Notes: generated by a model not told the origin, from the letters alone. A DNA stretch of 37,206 nt from Flavobacteriaceae bacterium (GCA_002700405.1 PACY01000048.1:33631-70836), one strand, 5' to 3'; positions 14,773 to 23,664 are shown, counted from the first letter of the stretch. A program made the numbers and translations.

Positions 14773-16965
14773 CTAATTTGCAAATTCACTTAAAAATTTT
14801 AGTCTATAGATTCTGAGCTCAATATCTTCATAATCTCCATCAAATTCACCCATAGCTTTTTCAATATCATCACTGTCAGATTCTATAAAATAATCGTATA
14901 GTTCGCTTTGCTGATCCTCATCTAAAATTTCGTCAATACAATAAGATATATCTAGCTTAGTACCAGAATAAACAATTGATTCCATTTCTTTAACAAAATC
15001 CTCCATTTCAATCCCTTTTGCAGAAATAATGTCATCAAAAGGCATTTTCCTGTCTACACTTTGAATTATATAAAGTTTAAGTGCTGAATTTGATCCAGAA
15101 CTTTTTACAATAAAATCATCAACCCTAGTAATATTGTTTTCTTCTATATATTTTAATATTAAATCAATAAATTCTTTACCATATTTATTCGCTTTTCCTT
15201 CACCAACTCCATGGATATTAGCCATTTCATCAATAGTTATTGGATATTTCAATGTCATATCCTCAAGGGATGGATCCTGAAATATTATATAAGGAGGAAG
15301 GTTTAGTTTATTTGCAATTTGCTTTCTTAATTTTTTTAGAATTGACATTAATTCTAAATCAGCAGTAAAATCTGATTTTGGTTGACTTAAAATTTTATCA
15401 TCATTTTTATATTCATGATCCTTAGAGATCATAAACTTTTCTGGGTTAGATAAAAATTTATTTCCTTTATCCTTAATTAAAATAGTACCATAAGATTCTA
15501 TATTTCTTTCTAATAAACCTGATACAACTAGCTGCCTTATTAATCCTATCCAAAATGGTTTTTGAAAATCTTTACCATTGCCAAAAAATTCCTTTTCATT
15601 TAACTTGTGAGATTTAATTATAGCTGTTTCATTGCCAAGCAAAATATCTGTTAATTCCTTGGCTTTATAAATCTGTTTAGTTTCATTAATAAGATTAAGC
15701 AATAAAATAATTTGATTTTTTACATCTATTTTTTTCTTAGGATTAACCATATTGTCATCTAGCATTCCTCCTTCACCTTTTTCATTATCAAATTCTTCAC
15801 CAAAATAATTAAGCAAATACTTTCTTCTGGAAATAGATGTTTCACAATAAGAAACCATTTCTTCAAGTAATAATGAAGATAGCTGTTGTTCAGAATTAGG
15901 TTTTGATGTAATAAATTTTTCGAGTTTTTCAATATCCTTATAAGAATAAAAAGCTAAACAATGTCCCTCTCCTCCATCTCTTCCTGCTCTACCGGTTTCT
16001 TGATAATATCCTTCTAAACTTTTTGGGACATCATAATGAATCACAAATCTTATATTAGGTTTGTCAATACCCATTCCAAAGGCAATTGTAGCAACAACAA
16101 CATCAACATCTTCTTTTAAAAAAGAATCCTGATTATCAGATCTTGTCTTGGAGTCTAATCCTGCATGATAATGCAACGCTTTTATATCATTAAGCTGTAA
16201 TAAATTAGTTATTTCTTCAACTTTTTTTCTGCTTAAACAGTATATAATTCCTGATTTATTATTGTTTTTCTTAATAAATTTAATAAGATCTGAATTTACC
16301 GTGTCATTCTTATAGCGCACTTCATAAAATAGATTTGGTCTATTAAATGATGCCTTAAAAATCTTCGCATCAGAAATATTTAAATTTTTTAATATATCTG
16401 ACTGAACTTTAGGTGTTGCTGTTGCAGTAAGAGCAATAATAGGAATGTTGTTTTGAATTTTATCAGCTATTAACCTAAGATTTCTATATTCTGGCCTAAA
16501 ATCATGTCCCCATTCACTTATACAATGAGCCTCATCTACAGCTATTAGAGAAATATTAATTGATTTAAGAAAATCTATGTTAGAATCCTTTGAAAGTGAT
16601 TCTGGAGCCATATATAAGAGCTTAGTAATTCCATTTTTTACATCAGCCTTAACATTTTCCTGCTGATCTTTTGTTAACGAAGAATTTAATACGTGTGCTA
16701 TTCCATCTACATTAGAGAACCCTCTAATATGATCCACTTGATTTTTCATTAGTGCAATAAGAGGTGAAACAACAATTGCAGTACCTTCTTTTATAAGAGC
16801 TGGCAATTGATAACACAAAGATTTACCACCACCTGTTGGCATGACAACAAAAGTGTCCTTATTTTCACATATACTGGCTATTACTTGCTTTTGGAGTCCT
16901 TTAAATTCATCAAAACCAAAAAATTTTTTTAATGAATCATAGATAAGGTTATCGTTGATTTTCAT
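14773..16965 (-). CDS. recQ: ATP-dependent DNA helicase RecQ
   Basis: RecQ is a 3'-5' DNA helicase acting in recombination and stalled-fork repair. The 730 residues contain the helicase core with Walker A PTGGGKS (43-49), DEAH box (144-147) followed by CISEWGHDFRPEYR, the TATAT motif III and motif VI QETGRAGRDG. A RecQ C-terminal zinc/winged-helix region follows (about 345-520). An HRDC-like domain near 535-610 includes ANKLNLPPYIIFQD. The remaining 120 residues form an extra helical acidic tail, longer than E. coli RecQ (609 residues) but usual for Bacteroidota. It is transcribed alone, 52 bases upstream of the peptidyl-prolyl isomerase gene. Confidence 0.96.
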   Translation of the reverse strand: MKINDNLIYDSLKKFFGFDEFKGLQKQVIASICENKDTFVVMPTGGGKSLCYQLPALIKEGTAIVVSPLIALMKNQVDHIRGFSNVDGIAHVLNSSLTKDQQENVKADVKNGITKLLYMAPESLSKDSNIDFLKSINISLIAVDEAHCISEWGHDFRPEYRNLRLIADKIQNNIPIIALTATATPKVQSDILKNLNISDAKIFKASFNRPNLFYEVRYKNDTVNSDLIKFIKKNNNKSGIIYCLSRKKVEEITNLLQLNDIKALHYHAGLDSKTRSDNQDSFLKEDVDVVVATIAFGMGIDKPNIRFVIHYDVPKSLEGYYQETGRAGRDGGEGHCLAFYSYKDIEKLEKFITSKPNSEQQLSSLLLEEMVSYCETSISRRKYLLNYFGEEFDNEKGEGGMLDDNMVNPKKKIDVKNQIILLLNLINETKQIYKAKELTDILLGNETAIIKSHKLNEKEFFGNGKDFQKPFWIGLIRQLVVSGLLERNIESYGTILIKDKGNKFLSNPEKFMISKDHEYKNDDKILSQPKSDFTADLELMSILKKLRKQIANKLNLPPYIIFQDPSLEDMTLKYPITIDEMANIHGVGEGKANKYGKEFIDLILKYIEENNITRVDDFIVKSSGSNSALKLYIIQSVDRKMPFDDIISAKGIEMEDFVKEMESIVYSGTKLDISYCIDEILDEDQQSELYDYFIESDSDDIEKAMGEFDGDYEDIELRIYRLKFLSEFAN

Positions 16966-17048
16966 TTAATCACTATAGTATATCATTTTTTATACTACTA
17001 TTAAGATAAGATATTATGATAATTTTAAGAAATTCTTTAGTAAAAATT

Positions 17049-17077
17049 TTGTTTTTTTGTATAATAAAATGCATTTG
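17049..17077 (+). promoter_or_regulatory. Promoter of the kdsD-tatC-lptB operon
   Basis: TTG (17049-17051) is followed after 18 bases by TGCATTTG (17070-17077), one mismatch from TAnnTTTG. It ends 40 bases upstream of the kdsD TTG start, in the 152-base gap after the divergent recQ start. No other element is apparent in that gap. Confidence 0.45.
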
Positions 17078-17117
17078 AAATTTTAACTCAATTTATTGGA
17101 TGCAGAAATAATAAATT

Positions 17118-18083
17118 TTGAAAGAAATAAATTCTGTTTTAAGTTTTGCTAAAGAGACTATTGAGCTTCAAGCAAGTAGTATTAAAAATCTATCTAAACT
17201 GCTAAATAAAGATTTTGAAAAGGCAGTAAACTTAATTAGTAAATCAAAAGGAAGAGTAATTGTCAGTGGTATAGGGAAAAGTGCTATTATTGCTCAAAAA
17301 ATTGTAGCAACATTTAATTCTACTGGAACCCCTTCAATTTTTATGCATGCTGCTGATGCAATTCATGGAGATTTAGGGCTAATTCAAGAACATGACATAA
17401 TTATCTGTATTTCTAAAAGCGGGAATACTCCTGAGATAAAAGCATTAGTTCCTTATATAAAAAAAACCTCAAATAAACTTATAGCTATAACAGGTGAAAC
17501 CAATAGTTATTTGTCTGAAAAATCAGATATTGTAATTAACAGCTATGTAGATACAGAAGCATGTCCTAATAATCTAGCTCCTACTACAAGCACTACCGCT
17601 CAACTTGTTATAGGTGATGCAATTGCTGTTTGTTTAGTAAAATTAAGAGGGTTTTCATCAAATGATTTTGCAAAATATCATCCTGGAGGAAGTCTAGGAA
17701 AAAGGTTATTCTTAAAGGTTGAAGATGTAATAAACTCAAAAGCTCTTCCCAAAGTAGATACTTCAGACTTAATGAAAGATGTTATTATTGAAATCTCCAA
17801 TAAAATGTTGGGGATTGCAGTTGTAATAGAGGAAAACAAAATTATTGGTGTAATAACTGATGGTGACCTAAGACGTCAATTGCTAAAAAGCCAAGATATA
17901 TCTAAAGTTAAAGCTCATGAAATAATGAGTAAAAATCCTAAAATAATAAGTAAAAATATGCTTGCAACAGAAGCTTTATCTATTATGAAGACAAACAAAA
18001 TATCCCAGTTAATTGTAGCTGAAAAAAATAAATATGTTGGGGTTTTGCATATCCAAAGTCTAATTAAAGAAGGTATAGTATAG
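17118..18083 (+). CDS. kdsD: Arabinose-5-phosphate isomerase (KpsF/GutQ family)
   Basis: This enzyme interconverts D-ribulose 5-phosphate and D-arabinose 5-phosphate, the first step toward Kdo for lipopolysaccharide. The 321 residues carry an SIS domain (about 35-180) and two CBS repeats (about 200-321). The SIS domain shows GRVIVSGIGKSA, the HAADAIHGDLG segment with active-site His, and CISKSGNTPEIK. KYHPGGSLGKRL marks the SIS/CBS junction. No ATG is available upstream of the conserved N-terminus; TTG at 17118 is the first usable start after an in-frame stop. The stop codon overlaps the GTG of tatC by one base, and tatC overlaps lptB, so the three are translationally coupled in one envelope operon. 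Confidence 0.95.
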   Translation: MKEINSVLSFAKETIELQASSIKNLSKLLNKDFEKAVNLISKSKGRVIVSGIGKSAIIAQKIVATFNSTGTPSIFMHAADAIHGDLGLIQEHDIIICISKSGNTPEIKALVPYIKKTSNKLIAITGETNSYLSEKSDIVINSYVDTEACPNNLAPTTSTTAQLVIGDAIAVCLVKLRGFSSNDFAKYHPGGSLGKRLFLKVEDVINSKALPKVDTSDLMKDVIIEISNKMLGIAVVIEENKIIGVITDGDLRRQLLKSQDISKVKAHEIMSKNPKIISKNMLATEALSIMKTNKISQLIVAEKNKYVGVLHIQSLIKEGIV

Positions 18084-18889
18084 TGAACAACAATCAAGTT
18101 GATAACATGTCATTTTTGGAACATCTTGAAGAATTAAGATGGCATATCCTTAGATCAATGTTTGCAATTATAATAACAGGATTTGCTTGCTTTATAATGA
18201 AGGATTTTATATTTGACACCATAATATTTGGACCAAAAAACATGTCTTTTCCAACTTATAGGTTTTTGTGTGAAACTGCAACTATTATTGGTGTTGAAAC
18301 TAACTTTTGTGGTACCGAATTTCCATTTGTTATTCAAAATAGAACAATGGGTGGACAATTTTCTGCTCATATATGGACATCTATAATCGGAGGGTTTATC
18401 TTATCTTTTCCATATGTTATTTACGAATTGTGGAAGTTTATAAGTCCCGGATTATTAGAAACTGAAAAAACCAAATCTAGAGGTTTTATATTTATTTGCT
18501 CTTTTTTATTTTTTCTTGGAGTTTTGTTTGGCTATTATGTTGTAGCTCCACTTTCAATTAACTTTTTAGGAGGGTATCAAGTTTCAAATGAAGTCTTAAA
18601 TGAAATTGACATTAGCTCTTACATTGCATTAGTTAGATCTTCTTGTTTGGCTTGTGGAATTATGTTTGAGTTGCCTATAATAATATTTTTCTTAACTAGA
18701 ATAGGAATAGTTACACCCAAATCATTAATAAAATATAGAAAATACGCGATTTTGATTGTTTTAACTTTTGCTGCAATTATTACACCTCCTGATGTAGCTA
18801 GTCAAATTATTGTTGCGATTCCTGTAATGATTTTATATCAAATAAGTATATTTATTTCTAGGTTAGTTTTAAAAAAACAAAATAGATGA
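18083..18889 (+). CDS. tatC: Sec-independent protein translocase subunit TatC
   Basis: TatC is the inner-membrane receptor for twin-arginine signal peptides, exporting folded proteins with TatA. The 268 residues include about six transmembrane helices. The family N-terminal motif MSFLEHLEELRWHILRS is present, as are FILSFPYVIYELWKFISPGL with the conserved helix-2 FP, and the late AAIITPPD turn. A longer periplasmic loop between helices 1 and 2 (about 50-90) carries two Cys residues and is usual in Bacteroidota. It starts with GTG overlapping the kdsD stop (TAGTG) and ends overlapping the lptB ATG by four bases. No tatA is in the window. Confidence 0.96.
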   Translation: MNNNQVDNMSFLEHLEELRWHILRSMFAIIITGFACFIMKDFIFDTIIFGPKNMSFPTYRFLCETATIIGVETNFCGTEFPFVIQNRTMGGQFSAHIWTSIIGGFILSFPYVIYELWKFISPGLLETEKTKSRGFIFICSFLFFLGVLFGYYVVAPLSINFLGGYQVSNEVLNEIDISSYIALVRSSCLACGIMFELPIIIFFLTRIGIVTPKSLIKYRKYAILIVLTFAAIITPPDVASQIIVAIPVMILYQISIFISRLVLKKQNR

Positions 18890-19617
18890 TTTTAAAGGCT
18901 GATAATTTAATGAAATCCTATTCTGGGAAGAAAGTTGTTAAAGATATTTCTCTACAGCTAAAGCAAGGTGAGATAGTTGGCTTACTCGGACCAAATGGTG
19001 CTGGTAAAACAACTTCATTTTATATGATTGTAGGATTAATAAAACCCAACTCAGGAAAAATTTATCTAGATCAAGAAGAAATTACTAAATTCCCGATGTA
19101 TAAGAGAGCTCAGTATGGAATTGGATATTTAGCTCAAGAAGCTTCTGTCTTTAGAAAAATGAGCGTTGAAAATAATATTTTAAGCGTTCTACAATTAACC
19201 AAGTTATCTAAAAAGGATCAAAATAAAAGAATGGAATCTTTATTGGATGAGTTTGGCTTAACTCACATAAGAAAAAATAGGGGAGATTTACTTTCAGGTG
19301 GTGAAAGAAGAAGAACAGAAATAGCAAGAGCTCTTGCTACTGATCCAAGCTTCATACTTCTAGATGAACCATTTGCAGGAGTTGACCCTCTAGCTGTTGA
19401 AGATATTCAGAAGATAATTACTAAGCTTACTGAAAAAAATATTGGTATACTTATTACAGATCATAATGTTCGTGAAACCCTAGCAATAACTGACAGGACA
19501 TACCTTATGTTTGAAGGGAATATTCTTAAAGACGGTAAGCCTGAGGAACTAGCTGATGATGAAACTGTTAGAAAGGTCTATCTAGGTCAAAACTTCGAAC
19601 TAAGGAAAAAATCTTAA
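18886..19617 (+). CDS. lptB: LPS export ABC transporter ATPase LptB
   Basis: LptB is the cytoplasmic ATPase that, with LptFG, extracts lipopolysaccharide from the inner membrane. The 243 residues show Walker A GPNGAGKTT (35-43), signature LSGGERRRTEIARAL (136-150), Walker B ILLDEP with catalytic Glu161, D-loop GVDP and switch His193 in TDHNVRE. LSGGERRR and the DHNVRETL segment separate LptB from other ABC ATPases. It overlaps tatC by four bases (ATGA). Its stop codon overlaps that of the convergent pssA gene (TTAA shared), leaving no room for a terminator. Confidence 0.96.
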   Translation: MILKADNLMKSYSGKKVVKDISLQLKQGEIVGLLGPNGAGKTTSFYMIVGLIKPNSGKIYLDQEEITKFPMYKRAQYGIGYLAQEASVFRKMSVENNILSVLQLTKLSKKDQNKRMESLLDEFGLTHIRKNRGDLLSGGERRRTEIARALATDPSFILLDEPFAGVDPLAVEDIQKIITKLTEKNIGILITDHNVRETLAITDRTYLMFEGNILKDGKPEELADDETVRKVYLGQNFELRKKS

Positions 19618-20291
19618 TTAGATCCATCTTTTACTTTTCTTAAGACAAAATAAGATACTATATAATAAACTACTAAAATAATTGGGATGGAAGCTTCCTT
19701 GATAGCAACAAGTAGTGCTAAGGAAACTAAAACAAGTAAGATTCTATATTTATTAAGTCCTTTAAAATTAAAATCTTTAAACTTTAGATTAATTAATTTA
19801 AATCTTGAGTTTAGCAAATAACAGCTTAAAATAGTGATAAAAATCAAAAAATTATTACTTACAATTACCTCCCTTATAGATAAGTTGTTTGATGATTCTA
19901 CAATTAACATTAGGGATAAAATAAATATAGTATTTGCTGGAGTTGGTAACCCTGTAAAGTATTTTAATTTTTTATTAGATAAATTAAAGTTAGCTAGTCT
20001 ATATGCAGAAGCTAATGTTATTAAAAACCCCAATAAGGGTAAAAATGGATCAAGAGAAACTTCCATAAACAATTTATACATTATAATCCCTGGGACCAAT
20101 CCAAAAGAAATTAGATCAGCCAATGAATCTAACTGAGCACCTAATTTACTTTCCATATTAAATTTTCTAGCTATTAATCCATCCATGAAATCAAAAAATA
20201 ATGCAATCAAAATAAGATAAGAAATAGATTGCATTGACAAATTGTCTTCTATCAAAAGCAATATAATAATGCATCCTAAAAAAAGATTCAA
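19614..20291 (-). CDS. pssA: CDP-diacylglycerol-serine O-phosphatidyltransferase
   Basis: This enzyme makes phosphatidylserine, precursor of phosphatidylethanolamine, from CDP-diacylglycerol and serine. It is an integral membrane protein with about seven hydrophobic helices. The CDP-alcohol phosphotransferase motif is complete: DFMDGLIARKF, then Gly eight residues on, then Asp-x3-Asp in QLDSLAD. The TTG at 20291 is the first canonical start, but in-frame homology continues upstream. The codons at 20292-20315 spell IIPNILTL, the start of helix 1 in this family, and the frame stays open to a TAA at 20358-20360 without ATG, GTG or TTG. The true start is therefore probably a rare codon such as ATT near 20312-20324, or there is a sequence error. 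Confidence 0.92.
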   Translation of the reverse strand: MNLFLGCIIILLLIEDNLSMQSISYLILIALFFDFMDGLIARKFNMESKLGAQLDSLADLISFGLVPGIIMYKLFMEVSLDPFLPLLGFLITLASAYRLANFNLSNKKLKYFTGLPTPANTIFILSLMLIVESSNNLSIREVIVSNNFLIFITILSCYLLNSRFKLINLKFKDFNFKGLNKYRILLVLVSLALLVAIKEASIPIILVVYYIVSYFVLRKVKDGSN

Positions 20292-20458
20292 CAGAGTTAA
20301 TATGTTAGGAATAATTCTAATAATTAAAAATTCAGATTTGAATACTAATATAGTAACTTATTAAATAATATCTTTATACACCTTATTGATTTTGGGTTGT
20401 TTATATAATATAACACAATAACAAAGTCAATTAGAAGTTTTTATTGATATTATCAATA

Positions 20459-21526
20459 ATGAAGAGGTTAGTTTTCTTATTATTATTTTCCATTGTAGGA
20501 ATAAATGCACAGGATAATTCAAAATATTCTAATGAGTTCCTAAATATTGGTGTAGATGCTCAATCAATAGGAATGAGCAATGCTGTAGTTTCTAACATAT
20601 CAGATGTTAACTCAACTTATTGGAATCCAGCTGGCTTATTACAACTAGAAGACAAACAAATTTCACTAATGCATTCAAACTATTTTGCCAATATAGCAAC
20701 ATATAATTTTATTGCGTATGCAACACCAATTGATGATGATTCAGCATTAGGATTCTCTATGGTAAGGTTTGGCGTTGATGATATTCTAGATACAACACAG
20801 TTAATTGATGATCAAGGGAATATAAATTTTGATAGAATAAATTTATTCTCAACTGCTGATTATGCATTTCTATTCTCCTATGCGAGAAGATTAAAGTTTA
20901 AAAATTTAAACTATGGAGTTAATTTAAAAATTATCAGAAGAATTATAGGAGATTTTTCTAGTTCTTGGGGTTTTGGGTTTGATTTTGGCATACAGTTTAA
21001 AACTAATAATGATTGGAATTTTGGCTTAATGGCAAGAGACATTACAACAACCTATAATTCTTGGACTATAAACGGAGATAAATTAAATGATATTCAAAAT
21101 GCAATTGAAGGTCAAAATCAAGAAATACCTACTGGTACAGAAATAACTATTCCAAAATTACAGTTAGGTGTTTCAAAAGAAATAGATATAAAAAATGATT
21201 ATACTTTATTAGCAGCATTAGACCTAATAGTAAAGTTTGAAGAGAATAATGATATAATTTCCACTAATTTTGCTAGTATAAATCCTGCAATAGGATTAGA
21301 ACTTGGTTATATTGACCTCGTTTTTCTAAGGCTTGGTATGGGTAATTTTCAAAATGAGTTACAATTTGATAATTCTAGTGAAGTTAGCTTTCAGCCAAAT
21401 TTTGGAATTGGATTCAAATATAAAAGTATTGAAATGGATTATGCATTTACAGATATTGGAAATCAAAGCATTGCTTTATATTCTAATATATTTTCATTAA
21501 AATTTGACCTTAATTTATTTAGATAA
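20459..21526 (+). CDS. PorV/PorQ-family outer-membrane protein (PorV2-like)
   Basis: A 355-residue exported beta-barrel protein. The signal peptide is residues 1-18 (ending GINAQ). The hallmark of the PorV/PorQ/UPF0164 group follows: FLNIGVDAQSIGMSNAVVS, then STYWNPAGL. The rest alternates strand-like segments. PorV is the type IX secretion shuttle that carries cargo from the translocon to the attachment complex, and FadL-like barrels share the fold. This is a PorV paralogue by its neighbours rather than PorV itself, because porU is absent. I chose ATG at 20459 over a TTG at 20444 because it gives a normal signal peptide. The Lnb-like gene starts four bases after its stop. Confidence 0.85.
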   Translation: MKRLVFLLLFSIVGINAQDNSKYSNEFLNIGVDAQSIGMSNAVVSNISDVNSTYWNPAGLLQLEDKQISLMHSNYFANIATYNFIAYATPIDDDSALGFSMVRFGVDDILDTTQLIDDQGNINFDRINLFSTADYAFLFSYARRLKFKNLNYGVNLKIIRRIIGDFSSSWGFGFDFGIQFKTNNDWNFGLMARDITTTYNSWTINGDKLNDIQNAIEGQNQEIPTGTEITIPKLQLGVSKEIDIKNDYTLLAALDLIVKFEENNDIISTNFASINPAIGLELGYIDLVFLRLGMGNFQNELQFDNSSEVSFQPNFGIGFKYKSIEMDYAFTDIGNQSIALYSNIFSLKFDLNLFR

Positions 21527-21530
21527 TACT

Positions 21531-22715
21531 ATGCTAAAAAAAGTTCTATTAATCTTACTATCAGTATTTATCCTAGAGATAGATGCGCAAGAAAATATAG
21601 AAGAAACACCTCAATATGAAGTTAGCATACTAACCATTGGACCTGGAAATTCTTTAAGTGATGCTTTTGGTCACTCTGGAATTAGAGTAATAGATAGAGT
21701 AAATGATTATGATATAGTTTTTAATTATGGTGTATATGACTTTAATGCACCTAATTTTTATGGAAATTTTGTAAAAGGAAGACCTATATACAGTCTTGGT
21801 TTAAATAATTATGAAAATTTTTATAAAAACTATGTAAATCAATCTAGACAAATTATCGAACAAAAATTAGATTTATCTGAATACAAAAAAAGAATATTCG
21901 TAAACAGGTTAATTACAAATTCTAAAGAAGCAAATAAATTTTATGAGTATAATTATTTTGAAAATAATTGCTCTACAAAAATTGCTGATATATTTAATGA
22001 AATTCTTGAAGAAGATATTAAAAATGAGGGTTTACATAAAGTCAATGTAGGCCCAAATTCATACAGAAAATTAGTTTATGAAAATATTAACCCTAATTCC
22101 TGGGGAGCATTAGGAATTGATATATGTCTTGGAGCTATAATTGATAAAAACATCAACTCTCAAGATGAATTATTTCTTCCATATAATTTAAAATCATATT
22201 TTGATGATTTAGGTAATTCAAACATTAGAAATGGAAATTTAGTAACAACCTCAGTATTATTTGGCGAATACTCAAAATATACTGAAACATTAATTTCACC
22301 AATATATTTATTGCTAATCTTATCATTAATTATTATTTCTATTACCTATATAGATTACTTAAGAAGAACAAGAAGTGTACTATTAGACTCCATTGTTTTA
22401 CTAATTACAGGGATAATTGGATTATTATTAATCTACTTATGGTTTTTTAGTAATCACACGGCATCTGCATGGAATTATAATCTATTATGGGCAATCCCTT
22501 TTAATTTAATTCTATTTATTGAGTTGCTTAAGAAAAAACAAAAAAAATGGGTTATATCATACCTAAAATTAATTATTATTATGCTATTGCTTATGTGCCT
22601 TCATTGGGTTGTTGGGGTTCAAATCTTTAACATTAGTTTAATTTCATTAATTTTAGCATTAATAATTAGGTATTTTTACCTAATTAAATACTTCACAAAT
22701 TCAATCAGACAATAA
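21531..22715 (+). CDS. Lnb-like (DUF4105) membrane protein, candidate lipoprotein N-acyltransferase
   Basis: A 394-residue protein: signal peptide (1-20, ending IDAQ), periplasmic DUF4105/Lnb_N domain (about 28-225), then about five transmembrane helices (from 259 onward). The periplasmic domain has His48 in DAFGHSGIR and Cys147 in FENNCSTKI, a His/Cys pair consistent with a thiol acyltransferase site. The motif NHTASAWNYNLLWAIPFNLI in the membrane half is also typical. The related Bacteroides protein Lnb has been reported to add the N-terminal acyl chain to lipoproteins (my recollection, not checked). Bacteroidota usually lack E. coli-type Lnt. ATG at 21531 is chosen because an upstream TTG would lie inside the PorV2-like gene. 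It is cotranscribed with the genes on either side. Confidence 0.82.
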   Translation: MLKKVLLILLSVFILEIDAQENIEETPQYEVSILTIGPGNSLSDAFGHSGIRVIDRVNDYDIVFNYGVYDFNAPNFYGNFVKGRPIYSLGLNNYENFYKNYVNQSRQIIEQKLDLSEYKKRIFVNRLITNSKEANKFYEYNYFENNCSTKIADIFNEILEEDIKNEGLHKVNVGPNSYRKLVYENINPNSWGALGIDICLGAIIDKNINSQDELFLPYNLKSYFDDLGNSNIRNGNLVTTSVLFGEYSKYTETLISPIYLLLILSLIIISITYIDYLRRTRSVLLDSIVLLITGIIGLLLIYLWFFSNHTASAWNYNLLWAIPFNLILFIELLKKKQKKWVISYLKLIIIMLLLMCLHWVVGVQIFNISLISLILALIIRYFYLIKYFTNSIRQ

Positions 22716-22719
22716 TTCT

Positions 22720-23277
22720 ATGAAAATTTATACAAAATCAGGAGATAAAGGATCTACAAAATTAATTGGGGGTAAAGATGTCAAGAAACATAATATTCAG
22801 GTTGATGCTTATGGATCAATTGACGAACTAAATTCATATATAGGCTTAATAAGAGATTTTACAAATGATTCTAAAACAAAAAAATCACTCATAGAAATAC
22901 AAAGGAATTTATTTAATATAGGTGCAATACTTGCATTTCAAGACAAAGAAACAGCAGATAAAATTTTGAAAACTAAAAATCTAAAAATCTTAAATAAAGA
23001 TATCACTACAATAGAAAACGATATTGATTTTATCTCAGAAAAATTATCAAAAATTGACAAATTTATTATCCCAGGTGGTCATGAAAATGTTTCATATTGT
23101 CATATAGCTAGGTCCGTTTGCAGAAGAGCTGAGAGAAATGCCTCAAAACTAAAATCTGTTTATGATTTTCAAGATGAAATTTTAGTATACCTAAATAGAC
23201 TTTCTGATTATATATTTATGCTAGCAAGAAAATTTTCTAATGAACTAGAGGTTGAAGAAATACCTTGGGAATCATAG
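22720..23277 (+). CDS. ATP:cob(I)alamin adenosyltransferase, PduO type
   Basis: This enzyme transfers the adenosyl group of ATP to cob(I)alamin, making the coenzyme B12 needed by methylmalonyl-CoA mutase. The 185 residues form a five-helix bundle, with N-terminal ATP-binding KIYTKSGDKGSTKLIGG (2-18), VDAYGSIDELNSYIG and the C-terminal RSVCRRAERN and YLNRLSDYIFMLAR motifs. All hallmark residues are present. It follows the Lnb-like gene by four bases, is probably cotranscribed with it, and precedes the DUF2795 gene. It fits with meaB at 27044, whose product protects methylmalonyl-CoA mutase; the mutase itself is not in the window. Confidence 0.95.
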   Translation: MKIYTKSGDKGSTKLIGGKDVKKHNIQVDAYGSIDELNSYIGLIRDFTNDSKTKKSLIEIQRNLFNIGAILAFQDKETADKILKTKNLKILNKDITTIENDIDFISEKLSKIDKFIIPGGHENVSYCHIARSVCRRAERNASKLKSVYDFQDEILVYLNRLSDYIFMLARKFSNELEVEEIPWES

Positions 23278-23303
23278 TTATTTAAAAAAATATCCATAAT
23301 CAC

Positions 23304-23333
23304 TTGCTTTTTTCGTCTAAAAATATATTTTTG
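23304..23333 (+). promoter_or_regulatory. Promoter of the DUF2795 gene
   Basis: TTG (23304-23306) is followed after 19 bases by TATTTTTG (23326-23333), an exact TAnnTTTG. It ends 16 bases before the ATG at 23350. Together with the terminator at 23581 it defines a short monocistronic unit. It is one of the best-formed promoters in the window. Confidence 0.65.
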
Positions 23334-23349
23334 CAAAAAATACTTTATC

Positions 23350-23571
23350 ATGTATTGGACTTTAGAATTAGCCTCTTATTTAAGTGATGCTCCATGGCCA
23401 GCTACAAAAGATGAATTGATAGATTATTCTATTAGAACTGGAGCACCATTAGAAGTTGTTGAAAACTTACAGGCAATTGAAGATGAAGGGGATCTTTATG
23501 AATCCATTCAAGAAATATGGAATGATTATCCAACTGATGAAGATTATCTTTGGAATGAAGATGAATATTAA
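23350..23571 (+). CDS. DUF2795 small acidic protein
   Basis: A 73-residue protein, strongly acidic toward the C-terminus (many Asp, Glu and Tyr, ending NEDEY). The N-terminal half, with LASYLSDAPWPATKDELIDYS and VVENLQAI, matches the DUF2795 fold. This small helical domain is found in Bacteroidota and Actinobacteria and has no established function. It is its own transcription unit between a strong promoter (23304-23333) and an intrinsic terminator (23581-23605), just upstream of secA. A similar position next to secA is, as I recall, common in Flavobacteriia. There is no transmembrane segment, and it is likely cytoplasmic. Confidence 0.85.
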   Translation: MYWTLELASYLSDAPWPATKDELIDYSIRTGAPLEVVENLQAIEDEGDLYESIQEIWNDYPTDEDYLWNEDEY

Positions 23572-23580
23572 ACTCCAAAA

Positions 23581-23605
23581 AGTCTCTTAACTGAGGCTTT
23601 TTTTT
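23581..23605 (+). terminator. Intrinsic terminator after the DUF2795 gene
   Basis: Stem AGTCTC (23581-23586) pairs with GAGGCT (23593-23598), one G-T wobble, around a six-base loop. An eight-base T-run follows. It ends the DUF2795 transcript ten bases after its stop codon and insulates secA. Confidence 0.8.
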
Positions 23606-23627
23606 AATATTTTCATTAAACAAATTG

Positions 23628-23635
23628 TATCTTTG
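23628..23635 (+). promoter_or_regulatory. -7 promoter element of secA
   Basis: TATCTTTG is an exact TAnnTTTG match, 29 bases upstream of the secA ATG and 22 bases after the preceding terminator's T-run. No TTG is found at the expected -33 position, where the sequence is T-rich. Confidence 0.5.
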
Positions 23636-23664
23636 AAAATTAAAATCACTATCTGATAAAACTT

